Source of the DNA: Hydractinia symbiolongicarpus
Lineage: Eukaryota; Cnidaria; Hydrozoa; Anthoathecata; Hydractiniidae
DNA: 64,000 nucleotides
Assembly: GCF_029227915.1 (NCBI RefSeq)
Contig: NC_079887.1
Location: 28,085,650-28,149,649 of the forward strand
Direction of reading: 5' to 3'
Made by a program: the position numbers and the translations under genes. Shown here one piece after another: positions 1 through 9,723 of this stretch (position 1 is the stretch's first letter; the number at the start of each line of letters is the position of its first letter). The notes below the pieces were generated by a model. It made no database searches. It had not been told where the DNA came from and saw only the letters and a program-made list of their open reading frames with translations.

Positions 1-1212
1 ACTTGTAGTTTTTAAAAATGTTTTCATTTTTGATGAGACGCTGAATAAAAGAAGTTTAATCGCCGGCAAACGAAAACCCGCGATTTCCCGTAAATCCCGG
101 GCTTGGCACGTATAGTCGAATGTATACAAAGAAAGTACCCTGTGAGTTAACTCATTTCCAGAACGATTTTTTAAATTATTTTTTCACCACTAAAGCCCAT
201 GAGACTGGTAGTTTTTAAAAATGTTTTAATTTTTGATGAGACGCTGAATAAAAGAAGTTTAATCGCCGGCAAACGAAAACCCGCGATTTCCGTAAATCCC
301 GGCTTGGCCCGTATAGTCAAAAGTATACAAAGAAAGTACCCAGGGAGTAAACTCATTTCCCGAACGATTTTTTATTTTATTTTTTTACCACTAAACGCAT
401 GAGACTTGTAGTTTTCAAAAATATTTTCATATTTGATGGGACGCTGAATAAAAGAAGTTTAATCGCCGGCAAACCAAAAACCGCGATTTCCCGTAAATCC
501 CGGGCTTGGCCCGTATAGTCAAAAGTATACAAAGAAAGTACCCAGGGAGTAAACTCATTTCCAGAACGATTTTTTAAATTATTTTTTCACCAGTAAAACG
601 CATGAGACTTGTAGTTTTCAAAAGTGTTTTCATTTTTGATGAGACGCTGAATAAAAGAAGTTTAATCGCCGGCAAACGAAAACCCGCGATTTCCCGTAAA
701 TCCCGGGCTTGGCACGTATAGTCGAATGTATACAAAGAAAGTACCCTGTGAGTAAACTCATTTCCCGAACGATTTTTTAAATTATTTTTTCACCACTAAA
801 GCCCATGAGACTTGTAGTTTTTAAAAATGTTTTCATTTTTGATGAGACGCTTAATGAAAGAGGTTTAATCGCCGACAAACGAAATCCCGCGTTTTCCCGT
901 ATATCCGGGGCTTGGCCCGTATAGTCGAATGTATACAAAGAAAGTACCCAGGGAGTAAACTCATTTCCCGAACGATTTTTTAAATTATTTTTTCACCACT
1001 AAAACGCATCAGACTTGTAGTTTTCAAAAATGTTTTCATTTTTGATGAGACGCTGAATAAAAGAAGTTTAATCGCCGGCAAACCAAAAACCGCGATTTCC
1101 CGTAAATCCCGGGCTTGGCCCGTATAGTCAAAAGTATACAAAGAAAGTACCCAGGGAGTAAACTCATTTCCAGAACGATTTTTTAAATTATTTTTTCACC
1201 AGTAAAACGCAT
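1..1212. repeat. Left part of array, including a 3-monomer HOR unit (604-1212)
   Basis: The window opens three bases into a monomer. Position 201 carries a private variant, GAGACTGGTAG. The trimer at 604-1212 (GTTTTCAAAAGTG monomer, GCCCATGAG monomer with TAATGAAAGAGG, then a CATCAGACTTG monomer) is followed at 1213 by the same first two monomers, a 609-bp shift. No gene is seen. Confidence 0.8.
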
Positions 1213-2227
1213 GAGACTTGTAGTTTTCAAAAGTGTTTTCATTTTTGATGAGACGCTGAATAAAAGAAGTTTAATCGCCGGCAAACGAAAACCCGCGATT
1301 TCCCGTAAATCCCGGGCTTGGCACGTATAGTCGAATGTATACAAAGAAAGTACCCTGTGAGTAAACTCATTTCCCGAACGATTTTTTAAATTATTTTTTC
1401 ACCACTAAAGCCCATGAGACTTGTAGTTTTTAAAAATGTTTTCATTTTTGATGAGACGCTTAATGAAAGAGGTTTAATCGCCGACAAACGAAATCCCGCG
1501 TTTTCCCGTATATCCGGGGCTTGGCCCGTATAGTCGAATGTATACAAAGAAAGTACCCAGGGAGTAAACTCATTTCCCGAACGATTTTTTAAATTTTTTT
1601 TTCAAAACTAAAACGCATGAGACTTGTAGCTTTCAAAAATGTTTTCATTTTTGATGAGACGCTTAATGAAAGAGGTTTAATCGCCGGAAAACGAAAACCC
1701 GCGATTTCCCGTAAATCCGGGGCTTGGCCCGTATAGTCGAATGTATACAAAAAAAGTACCCTGTGAGTAAACTCATTTCCAGAACGATTTTTTAAATTAT
1801 TTTTTCACCACTAAAACGCATCAGACTTGTAGTTTTCAAAAATGTTTTCATTTTTGATGAGACGCTGAATAAAAGAAGTTTAATCGCCGGCAAACGAAAA
1901 CCCGCGATTTCCCGTAAATCCCGGGCTTGGCACGTATAGTCGAATGTATACAAAGAAAGTACCCTGTGAGTAAACTCATTTCCAGAACGATTTTTTAAAT
2001 TATTTTTTCACCACTAAAGCCCATGAGACTTGTAGTTTTTAAAAATGTTTTCATTTTTGATGAGACGCTTAATGAAAGAGGTTTAATCGCCGACAAACGA
2101 AATCCCGCGTTTTCCCGTATATCCGGGGCTTGGCCCGTATAGTCAAATGTATACAAAGAAAGTACCCAGGGAGTAAACTCATTTCCCGAACAATTTTTTA
2201 AGTTTTTTTTTCAAAACTAAAACGCAT
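1213..2227. repeat. 5-monomer HOR unit, copy 1 of 2 (1015 bp)
   Basis: Five monomers in order: GTTTTCAAAAGTG type; GCCCATGAG/TAATGAAAGAGG type with TATATCCGGGG; a monomer with the private GTAGCTTTCAAAAATG; a CATCAGACTTG monomer; and a second GCCCATGAG type ending in CCCGAACAATTTTTTAAG. The next 1015 bp repeat this order, including the private variants. Confidence 0.88.
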
Positions 2228-3242
2228 GAGACTTGTAGTTTTCAAAAGTGTTTTCATTTTTGATGAGACGCTGAATAAAAGAAGTTTAATCGCCGGCAAA
2301 CGAAAACCCGCGATTTCCCGTAAATCCCGGGCTTGGCACGTATAGTCGAATGTATACAAAGAAAGTACCCTGTGAGTAAACTCATTTCCCGAACGATTTT
2401 TTAAATTATTTTTTCACCACTAAAGCCCATGAGACTTGTAGTTTTTAAAAATGTTTTCATTTTTGATGAGACGCTTAATGAAAGAGGTTTAATCGCCGAC
2501 AAACGAAATCCCGCGTTTTCCCGTATATCCGGGGCTTGGCCCGTATAGTCGAATGTATACAAAGAAAGTACCCAGGGAGTAAACTCATTTCCCGAACGAT
2601 TTTTTAAATTTTTTTTTCAAAACTAAAACGCATGAGACTTGTAGCTTTCAAAAATGTTTTCATTTTTGATGAGACGCTTAATGAAAGAGGTTTAATCGCC
2701 GGAAAACGAAAACCCGCGATTTCCCGTAAATCCGGGGCTTGGCCCGTATAGTCGAATGTATACAAAAAAAGTACCCTGTGAGTAAACTCATTTCCAGAAC
2801 GATTTTTTAAATTATTTTTTCACCACTAAAACGCATCAGACTTGTAGTTTTCAAAAATGTTTTCATTTTTGATGAGACGCTGAATAAAAGAAGTTTAATC
2901 GCCGGCAAACGAAAACCCGCGATTTCCCGTAAATCCCGGGCTTGGCACGTATAGTCGAATGTATACAAAGAAAGTACCCTGTGAGTAAACTCATTTCCAG
3001 AACGATTTTTTAAATTATTTTTTCACCACTAAAGCCCATGAGACTTGTAGTTTTTAAAAATGTTTTCATTTTTGATGAGACGCTTAATGAAAGAGGTTTA
3101 ATCGCCGACAAACGAAATCCCGCGTTTTCCCGTATATCCGGGGCTTGGCCCGTATAGTCAAATGTATACAAAGAAAGTACCCAGGGAGTAAACTCATTTC
3201 CCGAACAATTTTTTAAGTTTTTTTTTCAAAACTAAAACGCAT
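2228..3242. repeat. 5-monomer HOR unit, copy 2 of 2 (1015 bp)
   Basis: This repeats 1213-2227 with no difference that I could find by eye. It shares the rare GTAGCTTTC (2634), ATACAAAAAAAGTACC (about 2760) and TTTTTTCAAAACT (2617 and 3228) variants. The match ends at 3243, where GTTTTCAAAAATG replaces GTTTTCAAAAGTG. Confidence 0.88.
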
Positions 3243-4758
3243 GAGACTTGTAGTTTTCAAAAATGTTTTCATTTTTGATGAGACGCTTAATGAAAGAGGT
3301 TTAATCGCCGGAAAACGAAAACCCGCGATTTCCCGTAAATCCCGGGCTTGGCCCGTATAGTCGAATGTATACAAAGAAAGTACCCTGTGAGTAAACTCAT
3401 TTCCAGAACGATTTTTTAAATTATTTTTTTACCACTAAAACGCATCAGACTTGTAGTTTTCAAAAATGTTTTCATTTTTGATGAGACGCTGAATAAAAGA
3501 AGTTTAATCGCTGGCAAACGAAAACCCGCGATTTCCCGTAAATCCCGGTTTGACCCGTACAGTCAAAATTATACAAAGAAAGTACCCAGGGAGTAAACTC
3601 ATTTCCCGAACGATTTTTTAAATTATTTTTTCACCAGTAAAACGCATGAGACTTGTAGTTTTCAAAAGTGTTTTCATTTTTGATGAGACGCTGAATAAAA
3701 GAAGTTTAATCGCCGGCAAACGAAAACCCGCGATTTCCCGTAAATCCCGGGCTTGGCACGTATAGTCGAATGTATACAAAGAAAGTACCCTGTGAGTAAA
3801 CTCATTTCCAGAACGATTTTTTAAATTATTTTTTCACCACTAAAGCCCATGAGACTTGTAGTTTTTAAAAATGTTTTCATTTTTGATGAGACGCTGAATA
3901 AAAGAAGTTTAATCGCCGGCAAAAGAAAACCCGCGATTTCCCGTAAATCCCGGGCTTGGCACGTAAAGTCGAATGTATACAAAGAAAGTACCCTGTGAGT
4001 TAACTCATTTCCAGAACGATTTTTTAAATTATTTTTTCACCACTAAAGCCCATGAGACTTGTAGTTTTTAAAAATGTTTTAATTTTTGATGAGACGCTGA
4101 ATAAAAGAAGTTTAATCGCCGGCAAACGAAAACCCGCGATTTCCGTAAATCCCGGCTTTGCCCGTATAGTCAAAAGTATACAAAGAAAGTACCCAGGGAG
4201 TAAACTCATTTCCCGAACGATTTTTTAAATTATTTTTTCACCACTAAAACGCATGAGACTTGTAGTTTTCAAAAATGTTTTCATTTTTGATGAGACGCTG
4301 AATAAAAGCAGTTTAATCGCCGGCAAACGAAAACCTGCGATTTCCCTAAATCCCGGACTCGGCCCGTATAGTCAAAAGTATACAAAGAAAGTACCCAGGG
4401 AGTAAACTCTTTTCCAGAACGATTGTTTAAATTATATTTTCACCACTAAAACGCATAAGACTTGTATTTTTTAAAAATGTTTTCATTTTTGATGAGACGC
4501 TGAATAAAAGAAGTCTAATCGCCTGCAAACGAAAACCCGCGATTTCCCGTAAATCCCGGGCTTGGCCCGTATAGTCAAAAGTATACAAAGAAAGTACCCA
4601 GGGAGTAAACTCATTTCCCGAACGATTTTTTATATTATTTTTTTACCACTAAACGCATGAGACTTGTAGTTTTCAAAAATATTTTCATATTTGATGGGAC
4701 GCTGAATAAAAGAAGTTTAATCCCTGGCAAACCAAAAACCGCGATTTCCCGTAAATCC

Positions 4759-4771
4759 CGGGCTTGGCCCG
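4759..4771. other. GC inverted repeat (5-bp stem, TTG loop), representative copy
   Basis: CGGGC, loop TTG, GCCCG form a short perfect stem in the middle of monomers with the CCCGGGCTTGGCCCG sequence. Monomers with CCGGGGCTTGGCCCG keep four pairs. Monomers with GGCTTGGCACG or GGACTCGGCCCG weaken or break it, so it is not strictly conserved. One hybrid-monomer junction (30888-30899) falls inside this motif. Confidence 0.55.
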
Positions 4772-5670
4772 TATAGTCAAAAGTATACAAAGAAAGTACC
4801 CAGGGAGTAAACTCATTTCCCGAACGATTTTTTAAATTACTTTTTCACCACTAAAACGCATGAGACTTGTAGTTTTTAAAAATGTTTTAATTTTTGATGA
4901 GACGCTGAATAAAAGAAGTTTAATCGCCGGCAAACGAAAACCCGCGATTTCCGTAAATCCCGGCTTGGCCCGTATAGTCAAAAGTATACAAAGAAAGTAC
5001 CCAGGGAGTAAACTCATTTCCCGAACGATTTTTTAAATTATTTTTTCACCACTAAACCGCATGAGACTTGTAGTTTTCAAAAATGTTTTCATTTTTGATG
5101 AGACGCTGAATAAAAGAAGTCTAATCGCCGGCAAACGAAAACCTGCGATTTCCCGTAAATCCCGGGCTTGGCCCGTATAGTCAAAAGTATACAAAGAAAG
5201 TACCCAGGGAGTAAACTCATTTCCCGAACGATTTTTTATATTATTTTTTTACCACTAAACGCATGAGACTTGTAGTTTTCAAAAATATTTTCATATTTGA
5301 CGGGACGCTGAATAAAAGAAGTTTAATCGCCGGCAAACCAAAAACCGCGATTTCCCGTAAATCCCGGGCTTGGCCCGTATAGTCAAAAGTATACAAAGAA
5401 AGTACCCAGGGAGTAAACTCATTTCCCGAACGATTTTTTAAATTACTTTTTCACCACTAAAACGCATGAGACTTGTAGTTTTCAAAAATATTTTCATATT
5501 TGATGTGACGCTGAATAAAAGAAGTTTAATCGCCGGCAAACGAAAATCCGCGATTTCCCGTAAATCCCGGACTCGGCCCGTATAGTCAAAAGTATACAAA
5601 GAAAGTACCCAGGGAGTAAACTCATTTCCCGAACGATTTTTTAAATTATTTTTTCACCACTAAAACGCAT

Positions 5671-5873
5671 GAGACTTGTAGTTTTCAAAAATGTTTTCAT
5701 TTTTGATGAGACGCTTAATGAAAGAGGTTTAATCGCCGGCAAACGAAATCCCGCGTTTTCCCGTAAATCCGGGGCTTGGCCCGTATAGTCGAATGTATAC
5801 AAAGAAAGTACCCAGGGAGTAAACTCATTTCCCAAACGATTTTTTAAATTTTTTTTTCACCACTAAAACGCAT
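5671..5873 (+). repeat. Reference monomer (203 bp)
   Basis: This copy serves as a map of the unit. Positions 1-11 are GAGACTTGTAG; 15-36 form an AT-rich hairpin; around 37-60 comes GATGAGACGCT followed by either TAATGAAAGAGG (as here) or GAATAAAAGAAG; then TTTAATCGCCGGCAAACGAAA; then a C/G-rich middle with TTTCCCGTAAATCC and GGGCTTGGCCCG; then GTATAGTC and GTATACAAAGAAAGTACC; then either CAGGGAG or CTGTGAG; then AAACTCATTTCCC and a T-rich end before CACCACTAAAACGCAT. By hand count the copy has 78 G+C (38%) and 12 CpG. The length is not divisible by three, so no reading frame passes through successive monomers. Confidence 0.95.
5685..5706. other. AT-rich inverted repeat (9-bp stem, TTTT loop), representative copy
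   Basis: TCAAAAATG, loop TTTT, then CATTTTTGA form a perfect 9-bp stem. It is present in the many monomers that carry TTTTCAAAAATG. Monomers with TTTTTAAAAATG keep seven AT-rich pairs plus a G-T wobble. Monomers of the ATATTTTCATATTTG class lose two pairs in this register but gain another stem (AAATAT and ATATTT around TTTC). The hairpin could extrude as a cruciform or fold in a transcript; whether it does is unknown. Confidence 0.7.
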
Positions 5874-6887
5874 GAGACTTGTAGTTTTCAAAAATGTTTT
5901 CATTTTTGATGAGACGCTTAATGAAAGAGGTTTAATCGCCGGAAAACGAAAACCCGCGATTTCGCGTAAATCCCGGGCTTAGCCCGTATAGTCGAATGTA
6001 TACAAAGAAAGTACCCTGTGAGTAAACTCATTTCCAGAACGATTTTTTAAATTATTTTTTCACCACTAAAACGCATAAGACTTGTAGTTTTTAAAAATGT
6101 TTTCATTTTTGATGAGACGCTGAATAAAAGAAGTTTAATCGCCGGCAAACGAAAACCCGCGATTTCCTGTAAATCCCAGTCTTGGCACGTATAGTCGAAT
6201 GTATACAAAGAAAGTACCCTGTGAGTAAACTCACTTCCAGGACGATTTTTTAAATTATTTTTTCACCACTAAAACGCATAAGACTTGTAGTTTTTAAAAA
6301 TGTTTTCATTTTTGATGAGACGCTGAATAAAAGAAGTTTAATCGCCGGCAAACGAAAACCCGCGATTTCCCGTAAATCCCGGGCTTGGCACGTAAAGTCG
6401 AATGTATACAAAGAAAGTACCCTGTGAGTAAACTCATTTCCAGAACGATTTTTTAAATTATTTTTTCACCACTAAAACGCATGAGAATTTTAGTTTTCAA
6501 AAATGTTTTCATTTTTGATGAGACGCTGAATAAAACCAGTTTAATCGCCGGCAAACGAAAACCTGCGATTTCCCTAAATCCCAGACTCGGCCCGCATAGT
6601 CAAAAGTATACAAAGAAAGTACCCAGGGAGTAAACTCATTTCCCGAACGATTTTTTAAATTATTTTTTCACCACTAAAACGCATAAGACTTGCAGTTTTT
6701 AAAAATGTTTTCACTTTTGATGAGACGCTGAATAAAAGAAGTTTAATCGCCGGCAAACGAAAATCCGCGATTTCCCGTAAATCCCGGACTCGGCCCGTAT
6801 AGTCAAAAGTATACAAAGAAAGTACCCAGGGAGTAAACTCATTTCCCGAACGATTTTTTAAATTATTTTTTCACCACTAAAGCCCAT

Positions 6888-9723
6888 GAGACTTGTAGTT
6901 TTTAAAAATGTTTTCATTTTTGATGAGACGCTTAATGAAAGAGGTTTAATCGCCGACAAACGAAATCCCGCGTTTTCCCGTATATCCGGGGCTTGGCCCG
7001 TATAGTCGAATGTATACAAAGAAAGTACCCAGGGAGTAAACTCATTTCCCGAACGATTTTTTAAATTTTTTTTTCAAAACTAAAACGCATGAGACTTGTA
7101 GTTTTCAAAAATGTTTTCATTTTTGATGAGACGCTTAATGAAAGAGGTTTAATCGCCGGAAAACGAAAACCCGCGATTTCCCGTAAATCCCGGGCTTGGC
7201 CCGTATAGTCGAATGTATACAAAGAAAGTACCCTGTGAGTAAACTCATTTCCAGAACGATTTTTTAAATTATTTTTTCACCACTAAAACGCATCAGACTT
7301 GTAGTTTTCAAAAATGTTTTCATTTTTGATGAGACGTTGAATAAAAGAAGTTTAATCGCCAGCAAACGAAAACCCGCGATTTCCCGTAAATCCCGGCTTG
7401 GCCCGTACAGTCAAAATTAAACAAAGAAAGTACCCAGGGAGTAAACTCATTTCCCGAACGATTTTTTAAATTATTTTTTCACCAGTAAAACGCATGAGAC
7501 TTGTAGTTTTCAAAAGTGTTTTCATTTTTGATGAGACGCTGAATAAAAGAAGTTTAATCGCCGGCAAACGAAAACCCGCGATTTCCCGTAAATCCCAGGC
7601 TTGGCACGTATAGTCGAATGTATACAAAAAAAGTACCCTGTGAGTAAACTCATTTCCAGAACGATTTTTTAAATTATTTTTTCACCACTAAAGCCCATGA
7701 GACTTGTAGTTTTTAAAAATGTTTTCATTTTTGATGAGACGCTGAATAAAAGAAGTTTAATCGCCGGCAAACGAAAACCCGCGATTTCCCGTAAATCCCG
7801 GGCTTGGCACGTATAGTCGAATGTATACAAAGAAAGTACCCTGTGAGTTAACTCATTTCCAGAACGATTTTTTAAATTATTTTTTCACCACTAAAGCCCA
7901 TGAGACTTGTAGTTTTTAAAAATGTTTTAATTTTTGATGAGACGCTGAATAAAAGAAGTTTAATCGCCGGCAAACGAAAACCCGCGATTTCCGTAAATCC
8001 CGGCTTGGCCCGTATAGTCAAAAGTATACAAAGAAAGTACCCAGGGAGTAAACTCATTTCCCGAACGATTTTTTAAATTACTTTTTCACCACTAAAACGC
8101 ATGAGACTTGTAGTTTTTAAAAATGTTTTAATTTTTGATGAGACGCTGAATAAAAGAAGTTTAATCGCCGGCAAACGAAAACCCGCGATTTCCGTAAATC
8201 CCGGCTTGGCCCGTATAGTCAAAAGTATCACAAGAAAGTACCCAGGCAGTAAACTCATTTCCCGAACGATTTTTTAAATTATTTTTTCACCACTAAACCG
8301 CATGAGACTTGTAGTTTTCAAAAATGTTTTCATTTTTGATGAGACGCTGAATAAAAGAAGTCTAATCGCCGGCAAACGAAAACCTGCGATTTCCCGTAAA
8401 TCCCGGGCTTGGCCCGTATAGTCAAAAGTATACAAAGAAAGTGCCCAGGGAGTAAACTCATTTCCCGAACGATTTTTTATATTATTTTTTTACCACTATA
8501 CGCATGAGACTTGTAGTTTTCAAAAATATTTTCATATTTGACGGGACGCTGAATAAAAGAAGTTTAATCGCCGGCAAACCAAAAACCGCGATTTCCCGTA
8601 AATCCCGGGCTTGGCCCGTATAGTCAAAAGTATACAAAGAGAGTACCCAGGGAGTAAACTCATTTCCCGAACGATTTTTTAAATTACTTTTTCACCACTA
8701 AAACGCATGAGACTTGTAGTTTTCAAAAATATTTTCATATTTGATGTGACGCTGAATAAAAGAAGTTTAATCGCCGGCAAACGAAAATCCGCGATTTCCC
8801 GTAAATCCCGGACTCGGCCCGTATAGTCAAAAGTATACAAAGAAAGTACCCAGGGAGTAAACTCATTTCCCGAACGATTTTTTAAATTATTTTTTCACCA
8901 CTAAAACGCATAAGACTTGTAGTTTTCAAAAATGTTTTCATTTTTGATGAGACGCTTAATGAAAGAGGTTTAATCGCCGGCAAACGAAATCCCGCGTTTT
9001 CCCGTAAATCCGGGGCTTGGCCCGTATAGTCGAATGTATACAAAGAAAGTACCCAGGGAGTAAACTCATTTCCCAAACGATTTTTTAAATTTTTTTTTCA
9101 CCACTAAAACGCATGAGACTTGTAGTTTTCAAAAATGTTTTCATTTTTGATGAGACGTTTAATGAAAGAGGTTTAATCGCCGGAAAACGAAAACCCGAGA
9201 TTTCGCGTAAATCCCGGGCTTAGCCCGTATAGTCGAATGTATACAAAGAAAGTACCCTGTGAGTAAACTCATTTCCAGAACGATTTTTTAAATTATTTTT
9301 TCACCACTAAAACGCATAAGACTTGTAGTTTTTAAAAATGTTTTCATTTTTGATGAGACGCTGAATAAAAGAAGTTTAATCGCCGGCAAACGAAAACCCG
9401 CGATTTCCTGTAAATCCCAGTCTTGGCACGTATAGTCGAATGTATACAAAGAAAGTACCCTGTGAGTAAACTCACTTCCAGGACGATTTTTTAAATTATT
9501 TTTTCACCACTAAAACGCATAAGACTTGTAGTTTTTAAAAATGTTTTCATTTTTGATGAGACGCTGAATAAAAGAAGTTTAATCGCCGGCAAACGAAAAC
9601 CCGCGATTTCCCGTAAATCCCGGGCTTGGCACGTAAAGTCGAATGTATACAAAGAAAGTACCCTGTGAGTAAACTCATTTCCAGAACGATTTTTTAAATT
9701 ATTTTTTCACCAGTAAAACGCAT
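6888..9723. repeat. Long HOR unit, copy B (lacks three monomers)
   Basis: It follows the order of copy A from 3040 onward (shift 3848 bp) as far as the GTTTTAATTTTT monomer at 7902. The second GTTTTAATTTTT monomer then follows directly at 8103, and the order continues as in copy A from 4862 (shift 3241 bp). The simplest reading is loss of three monomers (about 607 bp) in this copy. A private scrambled site, GTATCACAAG instead of GTATACAAAG, lies near 8226. Confidence 0.82.

Larger units (their letters stand above)
3243..6887. repeat. Long HOR unit, copy A
   Basis: About 18 monomers of mixed types. Markers are the GTTTTCAAAAGTG monomer at 3648, GCCCATGAG monomers at 3851 and 4054 (the latter with GTTTTAATTTTT), a GATGGGACG monomer near 4660, a second GTTTTAATTTTT monomer at 4862, and a TAATGAAAGAGG pair at 5671 and 5874. 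The GTTTTAATTTTT monomers at 4054 and 4862 are separated by three others. The equivalent point of copy B lies 3848 bp further on up to 4054, and 3241 bp further on from 4862. Confidence 0.8.

Noticed and set aside
5960-5980. TTTCGCGTAAATCCCGGG (also near 9201 and 12239) as a CENP-B box
   Set aside because: TTCG, the spaced A and CGGG are present, but CGGG lies two bases too far from the A, so the essential pattern is not met.
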